From an uncultured Prevotellaceae bacterium (GTDB lineage Bacteria > Bacteroidota > Bacteroidia > Bacteroidales > Bacteroidaceae): a stretch of 64,000 bases of DNA. The translations under genes were made by a program, and so were the position numbers. The notes below the pieces were generated by a model. The model was not told where the DNA came from, ran no database searches, and saw nothing but the letters and a program-made list of their open reading frames with translations. The stretch is taken from NCBI GenBank assembly GCA_902790625.1, contig CADASP010000001.1, positions 62,001 to 126,000 of the forward strand, given 5' to 3'. Positions within the stretch are counted from its first letter, which is position 1. Every line of letters begins with the position of its first letter. Below are positions 15,843-25,304 of the stretch, in pieces.

Positions 15843-18698
15843 ATGACCGATTTTCTGAGTCAATTCCATAAATCATCGCTACACACTACATCTACGCAAA
15901 AGGGTGGGGTGGGGAAGACACCAGTGCTCTTCCGCCTCTCGTTTGAGCGCGGTGCCATCGTGACCATTGTCGATGAAAATGGAAAAGCCGTGGAACCCGA
16001 CTATAAACTCTACCAAGGCGAGACCTTCAACGTGCTGCGCATCATCAGCAACATCCGTCGCGAGCAGGCGATGCGCTTCAGCTGGGACAATGAAAGCACC
16101 AGCGGCATCCGCTTGCACGATTACCCCTATCTGGTCTTTGCCCTGCTGCGTTGCGACAACCTGGTGGATGCCGAACTGAAACCGTTGCACATCAGTAACG
16201 ACCCCGCCACTATCGTGCTGCAAATCAAAGTAGACGACAAAGGCCAATGCCAACCCGTGCTTTATGCACGTGCCGATGGGATGGCCCCCCAGCCATTTCA
16301 ACTGTTGAGCGATGTCTTTGCCTTGGCAGCGGGTACCATCTTCCCCATCGCCTCGATGGGCGAGAACTACCTGCGCTTGAGCTTCTTCTGCGAATCCTTC
16401 CCCCGCCAGCTGATAGAGCAATACCTCTCGGTGTTCTACAGCTACATCGACAATGTGGCCCTCGACTTCGAAGACTACACGCTGGTGATCAGTGGGCAGA
16501 CCGTGTCGACCGTTCCCACCATCATCATTGAGAAAGTGGATGCCGACATGGCCCTCTACCTGCGCCTCACGCAGACGCTGCCTGGCATCGATGCCGACTT
16601 TGCGCAGCGCTTCGAACTCACCTACATCGCCACGCTCACCATGGAGCACCAAGTGCTGTTGCAACGCATTGTCCACACCGACGACAGCAACAACGAAAGC
16701 GAGCTGCGCCACATCATCACCTCCTACGCCCCAACGAAGCAGATGGCCAAAAACGTATGGAACGAGGACGGCGAGTTCATCATCCCACAGGAGGTGGCGG
16801 GTCCCTTCCTGCTCCAAGCACTGCCACAGCTGCTACGCCAGTATCAGCTGCTGGGTGTGGAGCGACTGAAGGAATACAAGGTGAAGCCCATCGCACCGAA
16901 GATGAAGCTGAAGCTGTCGTCGGGAATCGACTTCTTGGAGGGATCTGCCACCATCGACATCGACGGTACCCAGATGACGCTGCGACAGTTTCTACAGCAA
17001 TACAACAAACATAAGTACGTCACGCTGGGCGACGGTCAGCGTGGATTGGTCGACGAGCACTATGTGCGCCGCCTGGAACGCATCTTCCGCAAGGTGGAGA
17101 AGGGCGACAAGGTGAAGGTGTCGTTCTTCGACCTGCCCGAGATTGAAAACCTGCTGCAAGAGAAACTCGAGGGTGCCGCCTTCAAGCACCACCGCGAATT
17201 CTACGAAGGTTTCAACAAGCTGGCCAGCAAGCGCCTCACCACCAAGGAGGTGAACGCCAAATTGCGCAACTATCAGAAGGAGGGCGTGAAATGGATTCAG
17301 TATCTCTACGACAACGGCTTCGGCGGCTGTCTCGCCGACGACATGGGACTGGGCAAGACGCTGCAGACCATCACCATGCTGGCAAAAGTTTATAAGACCC
17401 TTCCTTCAGCCCCTGAGAGAGCTACTCATAGCAAAACGACAGAAGCCCCCTCAGAGGCAGTAGTGGGGGGGTATTCCTCGCTCATCGTCATGCCCCGCTC
17501 GCTGCTCTTCAACTGGCAGGACGAGCTGCACAAGTTTGCCCCGCAACTCACCTATTACACCTACTATGGCACGCAACGCGACCTCGACGAGGCGATGAAG
17601 CATCAGCTCATTCTCACCACCTACGCCCTGGTGCGCAACGACACCGAGAAATTCCAGCAGCAGCAGTTCCACTACATCATCCTCGACGAGAGCCAGAACA
17701 TCAAGAACCTGACTTCACAAACCACCCAAGCCGTGTTTCTGCTCAATGGCAAGCACCGCCTGGCACTCAGTGGCACACCCATCGAGAACAACCTAACGGA
17801 ACTCTACTCGCTCTTCCGCTTCCTCAATCCTGCCATGCTCGGCTCACCCGACGACTTCAACCGACAGTATGCCACCCCCATTCAGCAGCAAGCCGACAAG
17901 GAGGCCACCGAAGCCCTGCGCCGCAAAATATTCCCCTTCATGCTGCGCCGACTGAAGAAGGACGTGCTACAAGAGTTGCCCGACCGCACCGAGCAGACGC
18001 TCTATGTGGAGATGGAACCCGACCACCAGCGTTTCTACGAAGAGCGCCGCCGCTACTATCAAGACACCATCCAGTCGTCGGTGGAGGCCAACGGTATCGA
18101 AAAGTCGCAGATGATGCTGTTCCAAGCCCTGTCGGAGCTGCGCCGCATCGCCTCGGTGCCCGAGAGCCTGAGCGACGGTGCCATCAGCTCGCCCAAGATT
18201 CCACTGCTCACCGAGCAGGTGGAGGAGGCCGTGGGCGGTGGCCACAAGGTGGTGGTGTTCTTCAATTTCATTGCCGGCATCGAGCTATTTGGTGAGCGAC
18301 TCACCGAGCTGGGCATCGACTACACCACCATGACGGGCAGTACACGCGACCGCCGCACCGTGGTGGAGCGATTCCAAAACGACCCCACCTGCCGCGTGCT
18401 GCTGATGACACTGAAGACGGGCGGCGTGGGACTGAACCTCACCGTGGCCGACACGGTATATATCTTCGAACCCTGGTGGAACAAGGCCGCCGAGGAGCAG
18501 GCCATCAACCGTCTGCACCGCATAGGGCAGAAAGCCAAGGTGATGAGCTACGCCCTGATAGCCCGCGACACGATAGAAGAAAAAATCAGACTGCTGCAAC
18601 AGCAAAAGCAGAACCTGGCCGACAGCCTCATCACCGGCGACTCCAGCATCACCAAACGTCTGACTGAGGAAGACATCAAATACATTTTCGGACAATGA
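15843..18698 (+). CDS. SNF2-family DNA-dependent ATPase/helicase
   Basis: A 951-residue SNF2/Rad54-like superfamily 2 ATPase, a class that translocates on duplex DNA and remodels protein-DNA complexes. About 470 N-terminal residues precede the motor and match nothing I can name beyond bacterial SNF2-associated regions. The motor has Walker A in DDMGLGKTLQT (about residue 502), DESQ as the DExx box (about 614), motif III LSGTPIENN, and a helicase C lobe with MTLKTGGVGLNLT and QAINRLHRIGQK (about 886). Between motif I and motif Ia lies an unusual insertion (17400-17475) encoded by a C/G-rich hairpin-like repeat, in frame. The ATG at 15843 is preceded by a -7 box. The stop overlaps the next gene's start by 4 bases, implying translational coupling. 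Confidence 0.9.
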   Translation: MTDFLSQFHKSSLHTTSTQKGGVGKTPVLFRLSFERGAIVTIVDENGKAVEPDYKLYQGETFNVLRIISNIRREQAMRFSWDNESTSGIRLHDYPYLVFALLRCDNLVDAELKPLHISNDPATIVLQIKVDDKGQCQPVLYARADGMAPQPFQLLSDVFALAAGTIFPIASMGENYLRLSFFCESFPRQLIEQYLSVFYSYIDNVALDFEDYTLVISGQTVSTVPTIIIEKVDADMALYLRLTQTLPGIDADFAQRFELTYIATLTMEHQVLLQRIVHTDDSNNESELRHIITSYAPTKQMAKNVWNEDGEFIIPQEVAGPFLLQALPQLLRQYQLLGVERLKEYKVKPIAPKMKLKLSSGIDFLEGSATIDIDGTQMTLRQFLQQYNKHKYVTLGDGQRGLVDEHYVRRLERIFRKVEKGDKVKVSFFDLPEIENLLQEKLEGAAFKHHREFYEGFNKLASKRLTTKEVNAKLRNYQKEGVKWIQYLYDNGFGGCLADDMGLGKTLQTITMLAKVYKTLPSAPERATHSKTTEAPSEAVVGGYSSLIVMPRSLLFNWQDELHKFAPQLTYYTYYGTQRDLDEAMKHQLILTTYALVRNDTEKFQQQQFHYIILDESQNIKNLTSQTTQAVFLLNGKHRLALSGTPIENNLTELYSLFRFLNPAMLGSPDDFNRQYATPIQQQADKEATEALRRKIFPFMLRRLKKDVLQELPDRTEQTLYVEMEPDHQRFYEERRRYYQDTIQSSVEANGIEKSQMMLFQALSELRRIASVPESLSDGAISSPKIPLLTEQVEEAVGGGHKVVVFFNFIAGIELFGERLTELGIDYTTMTGSTRDRRTVVERFQNDPTCRVLLMTLKTGGVGLNLTVADTVYIFEPWWNKAAEEQAINRLHRIGQKAKVMSYALIARDTIEEKIRLLQQQKQNLADSLITGDSSITKRLTEEDIKYIFGQ

Positions 18699-20599
18699 AC
18701 ACCATACCACTCACCAACATCTTCGGAGAGTCGATGCCGCCCAAGCTGATACTCGAAGAGCCACCCAGCGAGACAAAGGAATCGATGGCCAACATGCTCA
18801 TTGGCCGATGCAACAAGCAGTTGCTGCTTCGCTATGCCGAAACGTTCTCGCCATGGCTGTCGCAGTATAGCGATGTCTTACTCAAAACAAAAGACGGAAA
18901 GACACGCCAGGCCACCGAAATAACCCTCATGGTGAAGAGCAGCACCTCCAAAAACGACATGGCATTGGGAGTGGCCACCATATTGGCCAGCCAGCAAAAC
19001 ATGCTCGACTACATCGACTCACTATCCGAAGAGATGAAGACCCTCTGGCGCACCCTCCTGCTCAAAAACTATCTGTCGCACGCAACGGCCAAGATAATCC
19101 TCAAGACAAAGGACAACCTGTTCAGCGAGCAACGCTCCTATTACTACTACAGCTCAGGGGAAATAGTGTGGAACAAGCGCGAATTAGGCTGGTTCTACAC
19201 CACCTATCACTATTCGGCCGAGAAGGACAAATACGGCTATCGCGAAAAGCAGAACTACATCACCCTCAGCAACACCGTGCGCGGCATTTTCTTTCCCCTG
19301 TTCTTCCAGCAGTTGCTCAGCGAAGGCAGCCATGCCACCGCAGAGCTGCCCAAGGGCAAATGGCACACGGTGGAACTCGAAGCCGACAGCCAGTCGCACT
19401 TCAAGCTGCTCAGCAGTCTCATCAAGCAGGGCGAGTTCACCATGAGGAAGAACGGGATCACCCAAGCCGACGTGAAGCGGGTCAACAAGAAACTCTCCAT
19501 CAAGGATTTCTTCGACGACGACGATAACCCACAGCAGCAGAACATGCGCGCCAGCTTCTACATACAGGTGATGGTGCTGAACGAGATGCAGAAGGGCAAC
19601 AACAAAAAATCCATCAACACCTACGAAGACACGCTGAAAGAACTCTTCGCCAAGTTCGACAGACTCGACAAATACCTCACAGCCATCATCTTTCCCCACA
19701 TCAAGGGGCTGGGAAAGACCTTCACCGAATGGAACCACCTGCCACAGCTATGCATGCGCATGCTGCAATGGATGCTGACGGAGCCTACACAATGGGTGCC
19801 CATCGTCGACATCTTCTTCCATATCACATGGCTCGACAGCAATGGCAGCAAAAGCTTCATCAACACCGAGGTGTTTGCCCAAACCTACCCAAAAAACACC
19901 AGTGAGGTGGTCAACGAAATCACCCACCAATATATCACCGTAGATCAATATACCGAAGAGTTCGGCTTAACCGCCTTAAAGTCGTTTGCCTACCTGCTCT
20001 GTAGCTTGGGCATGGCAGAGATTGCGGTCAACGAGAATAAAATAAAGAATACGCCCTTCTCGAATCTGGAATATCTCAGGCTAACACCCTTAGGATGCTA
20101 TGTACTGGGCACTGACCAAGAATACGAGCCACCCCAGATGGAGCATGTGGCTTACTTCGAACTCGACCCCGACCGACTCATCATCCGCTCGCTCGTAGAG
20201 CCCAATCCCTATGCGCAGCTGCTCATGGACACCAGCGTGCCCATCTCCACCAACCGCTTCCAAACATCGGCCATGTCGTTTCTCGCCAACTGCCACACGC
20301 GCGACGACGTGGAGAGCAAAATCAACATCTTCCGACAGTTCATTGCCGATGAGCTGCCGCCACTGTGGCAACGGTTCTTCATGCAACTGCTGCAGCACTG
20401 CCACCCGCTGATGGAAGACCGAACCAGCTACCAGCACTACACGCTGAAGCCCGACAACACCGAACTGATAGAACTCGTCACCACCGACCCTGTGCTCCGC
20501 TCCATAGTCATACGCGCCGAGGGATATCGCTTGCTGGTGAAAACGGTAGACATCCGAAAGTTTGAAATACAACTGAAAAAGCACGGCTACCTGCTATGA
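18695..20599 (+). CDS. Unrecognised 634-residue protein coupled to the SNF2 helicase
   Basis: I do not recognise a catalytic domain. The ATG (18695-18697) overlaps the SNF2 stop in an ATGA, so the two proteins are probably made together and may form a complex. There is no signal peptide or membrane segment, so it should be cytoplasmic. The middle contains an acidic run (DFFDDDDNPQQQN) and a helical region. The last ~130 residues (VEPNPYAQLLMDTS ... IRAEGYRLLVKTVDIRKFEIQLKKHGYLL) faintly recall the helicase-associated domain found at the N-terminus of XPB-type helicases. That resemblance is by eye and weak. It may be an adaptor or DNA-binding partner of the remodeller. Confidence 0.6.
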   Translation: MNTIPLTNIFGESMPPKLILEEPPSETKESMANMLIGRCNKQLLLRYAETFSPWLSQYSDVLLKTKDGKTRQATEITLMVKSSTSKNDMALGVATILASQQNMLDYIDSLSEEMKTLWRTLLLKNYLSHATAKIILKTKDNLFSEQRSYYYYSSGEIVWNKRELGWFYTTYHYSAEKDKYGYREKQNYITLSNTVRGIFFPLFFQQLLSEGSHATAELPKGKWHTVELEADSQSHFKLLSSLIKQGEFTMRKNGITQADVKRVNKKLSIKDFFDDDDNPQQQNMRASFYIQVMVLNEMQKGNNKKSINTYEDTLKELFAKFDRLDKYLTAIIFPHIKGLGKTFTEWNHLPQLCMRMLQWMLTEPTQWVPIVDIFFHITWLDSNGSKSFINTEVFAQTYPKNTSEVVNEITHQYITVDQYTEEFGLTALKSFAYLLCSLGMAEIAVNENKIKNTPFSNLEYLRLTPLGCYVLGTDQEYEPPQMEHVAYFELDPDRLIIRSLVEPNPYAQLLMDTSVPISTNRFQTSAMSFLANCHTRDDVESKINIFRQFIADELPPLWQRFFMQLLQHCHPLMEDRTSYQHYTLKPDNTELIELVTTDPVLRSIVIRAEGYRLLVKTVDIRKFEIQLKKHGYLL

Positions 20600-20741
20600 T
20601 GCCACCGCCCTTCGCCCTCCCCAAAAGGAAAAAAGCACCCACTGGTTGGGTGTGTGGCGTATTCGCCACACTAAAACATTAGTCCATCGCCCTGCTCGCA
20701 ATTTTTTTTGTTTTTTCTTTTGCGTTTTCGTCTTTTTAGCG

Positions 20742-20749
20742 TATCTTTG
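20742..20749 (+). promoter_or_regulatory. Bacteroidota -7 box for leuS
   Basis: TATCTTTG (TAnnTTTG) 34 bases before the leuS ATG, following a T-rich stretch. Confidence 0.55.
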
Positions 20750-20783
20750 CATGCTTAAAGCAGAATATCAACGATAAGCAATT

Positions 20784-23654
20784 ATGGATTATAACTTCAG
20801 AGACATCGAGAAGAAATGGCAGAAGCGGTGGGAAGCGAATGGCACCTACCGCGTGGTAGAGGACGAGAAGAAGAAGAAGTTCTACGTCTTGAACATGTTT
20901 CCCTACCCCAGTGGTGCTGGCCTGCATGTGGGCCATCCGCTGGGCTACATCGCCAGCGACATCTATGCGCGCTACAAGCGCTTGCAGGGCTTCAACGTGC
21001 TGAACCCGATGGGCTACGATGCCTACGGTCTGCCCGCCGAGCAGTATGCCATACAGACGGGTCAGCACCCCGCCATCACCACCGAGCAGAACATCAACCG
21101 CTATCGCGAGCAGCTGGACAAGATAGGCTTCTCGTTCGATTGGAGCCGCGAGGTGCGCACCTGCGACCCGGCCTACTACAAATGGACGCAGTGGGCCTTC
21201 CAGCGCATGTTTCGCAGCTATTTCAGCACCTCGTCGAACAAGGCGCAACCCACCATCAAGCTCATTGAGCACTTCGAGCTGATGGGCACCGAGAACTGCC
21301 ACGCCCTGGGCACCGAGGAGCTGCACTTCACCGCCTCCGACTGGCACAACTTCTCGGAGAAGAAGAAGCAGGAGGTGCTGATGAACTACCGCATTGCCTA
21401 TCTGGCCGAGACGATGGTGAACTGGTGCCCTGCCTTAGGCACGGTGCTGGCCAACGACGAGGTGGTGAACGGCGTGTCGGAGCGCGGCGGCTATCCCGTG
21501 GAGCAGAAGAAGATGCGCCAGTGGTGTCTGCGCACGTCGGCCTATGCCCAGCGCCTGCTCGACGGTCTCGACGAAATCGACTGGAGCGACTCGCTGAAGG
21601 AGGCCCAGCGCAACTGGATAGGAAGGAGCGAGGGAGCAGAGATTACATTTAAGGTGGCAGCCCCCTCGGGGGCCGTAGGGGGGGCTTCCTCTTTCACCAT
21701 CTTCACCACCCGCGCCGACACCATGTTTGGTGTCACCTTCATGGTGCTGGCACCCGAAAGCGAACTGGTGCAGCAACTCACCACGCCCGAACAGAAAGAG
21801 GCTGTCGACGAATACCTGGCCTACGTGAAGAAACGCACGGAGCGCGAGCGACAGATGGATCACTCCGTCACCGGCGTGTTCTCAGGCTCGTATGCCATCA
21901 ACCCCTTCACCGACGAGAAAATACCCATCTGGATTGCCGAGTATGTGCTCGCTGGCTATGGCACTGGTGCCATCATGGCCGTGCCTGCCCACGACAGCCG
22001 CGACTATGCCTTTGCCAAGCACTTCGGACTGAAAATCATCCCAGTGATTGAGGGTGCCGACGTGTCGGAGGAGAGCTTCGACGCCAAGGAAGGCATCATG
22101 TGCAACTCCGCCTCGGCCAAGTTCTCGCTCAACGGGCTGACCGTGAAGGAGGCCATCGCCGCCACGAAGAAGTTTGTGGAGGAGCAGGGACTGGGCCGCG
22201 TGAAGGTGAACTACCGTCTGCGCGACGCCATCTTCAGCCGTCAGCGTTACTGGGGCGAGCCGTTCCCCATCTACTATAAGGATGGCATGCCCTACATCGT
22301 GCCCAAGGAGTGTCTGCCCCTGCAGCTGCCCGAGATCGATGAATACAAGCCCACGGCGACGGGTGAGCCACCATTAGGGCGCGCCAAGATGTGGGCATGG
22401 GACACGAAGACCGACAAGGTGGTGAGTGTCGACGAGATTGACAACAAGAGCGTCTTCCCCTTGGAGCTGAACACCATGCCTGGCTTCGCTGGCAGCTCGG
22501 CTTACTACCTGCGCTACATGGACCCGAAGAACGACAAGGCCCTCGTAGGCATCGGCCCCGACGAGTACTGGCGCAATGTGGACCTCTATGTGGGTGGCTC
22601 GGAGCATGCCACCGGCCACCTCATCTACAGCCGCTTCTGGAACAAGTTCCTCTACGACTGCGGCTACTCGTGCGAGGACGAACCCTTCAAGAAGCTCATC
22701 AACCAAGGCATGATTCAGGGATGGTCGAGCTTCATCTTCCGCATAAAGGGCACCAACCGCTTCGTGAGCTACGACCTCCTCGACGTGCAGTACGACAACG
22801 AGGCCAAGAAGCAGCGCTACTACTACAATGGCAGCGAGGCCGACCCCATCTACACCGACATCAGTACCGTGAACGGCAAGGAACTCGACATCGAGAAGAC
22901 GCGCCAGTGGATGCCCGACTTCGCCGATGCAGAGTTCGTCACCAATGCCGAAGGAAAGTACATCGTCAACCAGGCCATCGAGAAGATGTCGAAGTCGAAA
23001 TACAACGTGGTGAACCCCGACGACATCTGCAACAACTACGGTGCCGACACGCTGCGCCTCTACGAGATGTTCCTCGGCCCGGTGGAGCAGTCGAAGCCTT
23101 GGGACGTGGCTGGCATCGACGGCTGCCACCGCTTCCTGAGGAAGTTCTGGAACTTGGTAGCCTCCTCGGGAGGCGAAACGGGCGCTTCGGCCTCTTCCTT
23201 AAAGTCTCTGCACAAGCTCATCAAGAAGGTGACGCAGGACATTGAGGCCTTCTCGTACAACACGGCTATCTCGGCCTTCATGATTGCCACCAACGAGCTG
23301 ACGCAACTGAAGTGCAAGGACGCAGAGGTGATGAAGACCCTCGTGGTGCTCATCGCTCCCTTCGCACCCCACATTGCCGAAGAGCTGTGGGAGCAGCTGG
23401 GCGGCGAGGGCAGCGTCTGCGATGCACAGTGGCCCAAGTGGAACGAGGAGTACCTGGTGGAGAACCAGATAAAGATGGGCGTGCAGTTCAACGGCAAGGT
23501 GCGCTTCGACATGCAGTTTCCCGCCGATGCCGACAATGCCACCATCGAGCAGGCTGTGCGCGCCGATGAGCGCACCGCCAAATACACCGACGGCAAGCAG
23601 ATTGTGAAGGTCATTATCGTGCCCAAGCGCATGGTGAACATTGTATGCAAATAA
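20784..23654 (+). CDS. leuS: Leucine--tRNA ligase
   Basis: A 956-residue class I aminoacyl-tRNA synthetase charging tRNA-Leu. The HIGH-type motif is in [16 protein letters not shown] near residue 40, and the KMSKS loop is [11 protein letters not shown] near residue 735. The CP1 editing domain contains [13 protein letters not shown]. Two insertions look repeat-derived. One, at 21656-21692, encodes [11 protein letters not shown] at the start of the editing domain and reads at DNA level as a C/G-rich hairpin (GCCCCCTCGGGGGC...GGGGGGGC). The other, near 23160-23210, encodes a Ser/Gly/Ala-rich loop starting with the palindrome GCCTCCTCGGGAGGC. Both keep the frame. The stop is directly followed by the next ATG. 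Confidence 0.97.
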   Translation: MDYNFRDIEKKWQKRWEANGTYRVVEDEKKKKFYVLNMFPYPSGAGLHVGHPLGYIASDIYARYKRLQGFNVLNPMGYDAYGLPAEQYAIQTGQHPAITTEQNINRYREQLDKIGFSFDWSREVRTCDPAYYKWTQWAFQRMFRSYFSTSSNKAQPTIKLIEHFELMGTENCHALGTEELHFTASDWHNFSEKKKQEVLMNYRIAYLAETMVNWCPALGTVLANDEVVNGVSERGGYPVEQKKMRQWCLRTSAYAQRLLDGLDEIDWSDSLKEAQRNWIGRSEGAEITFKVAAPSGAVGGASSFTIFTTRADTMFGVTFMVLAPESELVQQLTTPEQKEAVDEYLAYVKKRTERERQMDHSVTGVFSGSYAINPFTDEKIPIWIAEYVLAGYGTGAIMAVPAHDSRDYAFAKHFGLKIIPVIEGADVSEESFDAKEGIMCNSASAKFSLNGLTVKEAIAATKKFVEEQGLGRVKVNYRLRDAIFSRQRYWGEPFPIYYKDGMPYIVPKECLPLQLPEIDEYKPTATGEPPLGRAKMWAWDTKTDKVVSVDEIDNKSVFPLELNTMPGFAGSSAYYLRYMDPKNDKALVGIGPDEYWRNVDLYVGGSEHATGHLIYSRFWNKFLYDCGYSCEDEPFKKLINQGMIQGWSSFIFRIKGTNRFVSYDLLDVQYDNEAKKQRYYYNGSEADPIYTDISTVNGKELDIEKTRQWMPDFADAEFVTNAEGKYIVNQAIEKMSKSKYNVVNPDDICNNYGADTLRLYEMFLGPVEQSKPWDVAGIDGCHRFLRKFWNLVASSGGETGASASSLKSLHKLIKKVTQDIEAFSYNTAISAFMIATNELTQLKCKDAEVMKTLVVLIAPFAPHIAEELWEQLGGEGSVCDAQWPKWNEEYLVENQIKMGVQFNGKVRFDMQFPADADNATIEQAVRADERTAKYTDGKQIVKVIIVPKRMVNIVCK

Positions 23655-24650
23655 ATGACTATTGACCACAAGCTGATACTGAAAGAGGTCGAGGATTATG
23701 TGTTCATAACCCTCGGCCTCATATTGTATGCTTTCGGCTTCACCGTCTTCCTCATGCCCTACGAGATTGTGACGGGCGGTGTGGCTGGCATCTCGGCCAT
23801 CGTGTTCTATGCCACCAGCTTCCCGCTGGAGTACACCTATTTCGGCATCAACGTGGTGCTGGGCATCGTGGCGTTGCGCATCCTGGGATGGAAATTCCTG
23901 TCGAAGACCATCTACGCCTTCACCATGCTGTCGCTGCTCTTGGCACTGTTCCAGAGCTGGCTGCCCGTCGACGCCGACGGACACTTTGTGAAGATTCTGG
24001 GCGAGGGGCAGAACTTCATGTCGCTCATCCTGGGCTGCACGATGACAGGCTCGGCCTTGGCCATCGTCTTCCTGAACAACGGCTCCACGGGTGGCACCGA
24101 CATCATCGCAGCCTCAGTAAACAAATACCGCGACGTGAGCCTCGGTACCGTGCTCACCTTCCTCGACCTCATCATCATCGGCACCTGCTTGCTCATCCCA
24201 CAGTTTGGCGATATGCTGCAACGTGCCCACATGGTGGTGTTCGGACTCTGCACGATGGTCATCGAGAACTTCATGATCGACTTCCTGATGAACCGCCAGC
24301 GCCAGTCGGTGCAGTTTCTCATCTTCTCGGCCAAGTGGCAAGAGATAGCCAACGCCATCGGCGTGGAGATGGAGCACGGCGTGACCATCCTCGACGGACA
24401 CGGCTGGTACACGGGTGCCGAGCGCAAGGTGCTCTGCATACTGGCCAAGAAAAGCGAGAGCACCCACATCTTCCGCCTCATCAAGATGATCGACCCACAG
24501 GCCTTCGTCAGCCAGAGCGCCGTCATCGGTGTCTACGGCGAAGGCTTCGACCAAATCAAGGTCAAAGTAAAATCACCTACCCAACCTACCACACCTACTC
24601 AACCTACTACACCTACCCAACCTACCATCCCTCCCACCCCCACCCCATGA
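23655..24650 (+). CDS. YitT-family inner-membrane protein (DUF161/DUF2179)
   Basis: A 331-residue membrane protein with about five to six N-terminal transmembrane helices ([32 protein letters not shown] and others) and a soluble C-terminal DUF2179 domain beginning near residue 220. Family function is unknown; a transport role is often proposed. It starts at the base after the leuS stop and its stop overlaps the rdgB start (ATGA), suggesting an operon leuS-yitT-rdgB. The C-terminal tail is a Pro/Thr/Gln repeat encoded by six 9-bp units of CCTACnnnn (24576-24629). The tail is not expected in the family and appears to be a repeat expansion. Confidence 0.85.
   Translation: MTIDHKLILKEVEDYVFITLGLILYAFGFTVFLMPYEIVTGGVAGISAIVFYATSFPLEYTYFGINVVLGIVALRILGWKFLSKTIYAFTMLSLLLALFQSWLPVDADGHFVKILGEGQNFMSLILGCTMTGSALAIVFLNNGSTGGTDIIAASVNKYRDVSLGTVLTFLDLIIIGTCLLIPQFGDMLQRAHMVVFGLCTMVIENFMIDFLMNRQRQSVQFLIFSAKWQEIANAIGVEMEHGVTILDGHGWYTGAERKVLCILAKKSESTHIFRLIKMIDPQAFVSQSAVIGVYGEGFDQIKVKVKSPTQPTTPTQPTTPTQPTIPPTPTP
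24576..24629 (+). repeat. Six 9-bp tandem repeats (CCTACnnnn) at the 3' end of the YitT gene
   Basis: Units start at 24576, 24585, 24594, 24603, 24612 and 24621 and encode a (T/Q)PT-rich tail. Period 9 keeps the frame. The array ends 17 bases before the rdgB start. Unlike the other 9-bp arrays here, the core is not palindromic. Confidence 0.85.
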
Positions 24651-25270
24651 AAATAGTCTTCGCCACCAACAATGCCCACAAGCTGCAGGAAGTGCGCCAC
24701 ATCCTGGGCGACCGTTTTGAAGTGCTCTCGCTGAACGACATCGGCTGCCACGTTGACATCCCTGAGACGGGGACAACACTCGAAGAGAACGCCCTACAGA
24801 AAGCAGAATACGTCTGGCAGCACTACCATTTGGACGTCTTTGCCGACGACACCGGCTTGGAGGTGGAGGCCCTTGGCGGTGCTCCCGGCATCTACAGCGC
24901 CCGCTACGCCAGTCTGGTGGATGAAAGCGTTTCGCCCCACGACAGCGAGGCCAATATGGCTCGATTGCTCAAGGAATTAGGAAATAATAACAACCGCAAG
25001 GCAAGATTTCGCACCGTCTTCGCGTTAATAAGAAAGAAAGCCGACACCGCCCATGCAGAGCAGCACCTCTTCGAGGGCATCGTCGAGGGTGAAATCACTC
25101 GCAATCGCAGTGGGGTAGGGGGCTTTGGCTACGACCCCATCTTCCGCCCTGAAGGCTACGACCTCACCTTTGCCGACATGGGCGAAAAGGAGAAGAACAA
25201 AATCAGCCACCGTGGCCGCGCCACGCAGAAACTGTGCGAATACTTGCGCTCCTGCGGAGCTAATGAATAA
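24647..25270 (+). CDS. rdgB: Non-canonical purine NTP pyrophosphatase (RdgB/HAM1)
   Basis: A 207-residue house-cleaning enzyme that hydrolyses ITP, dITP and XTP to monophosphates so they are not incorporated in nucleic acids. It opens with the diagnostic [15 protein letters not shown] and contains [24 protein letters not shown], the GFGYDPIF segment and the terminal [10 protein letters not shown] motif. The start at 24647 is in an ATGA overlap with the upstream stop; a longer reading frame exists but would run through the upstream gene. The last codons and the stop are part of a 7-bp tandem repeat (25261-25288). Confidence 0.95.
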   Translation: MKIVFATNNAHKLQEVRHILGDRFEVLSLNDIGCHVDIPETGTTLEENALQKAEYVWQHYHLDVFADDTGLEVEALGGAPGIYSARYASLVDESVSPHDSEANMARLLKELGNNNNRKARFRTVFALIRKKADTAHAEQHLFEGIVEGEITRNRSGVGGFGYDPIFRPEGYDLTFADMGEKEKNKISHRGRATQKLCEYLRSCGANE

Positions 25271-25288
25271 TGAATAATGATTAATGAT
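25261..25288 (+). repeat. Four 7-bp tandem repeats (TAATGAa/t) over the rdgB stop
   Basis: Units at 25261, 25268, 25275 and 25282. The array supplies the final codons and TAA of rdgB and continues into the gap before the PorZ-like gene. Confidence 0.8.
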
Positions 25289-25304
25289 AAAATAAAGACT
25301 ATTC

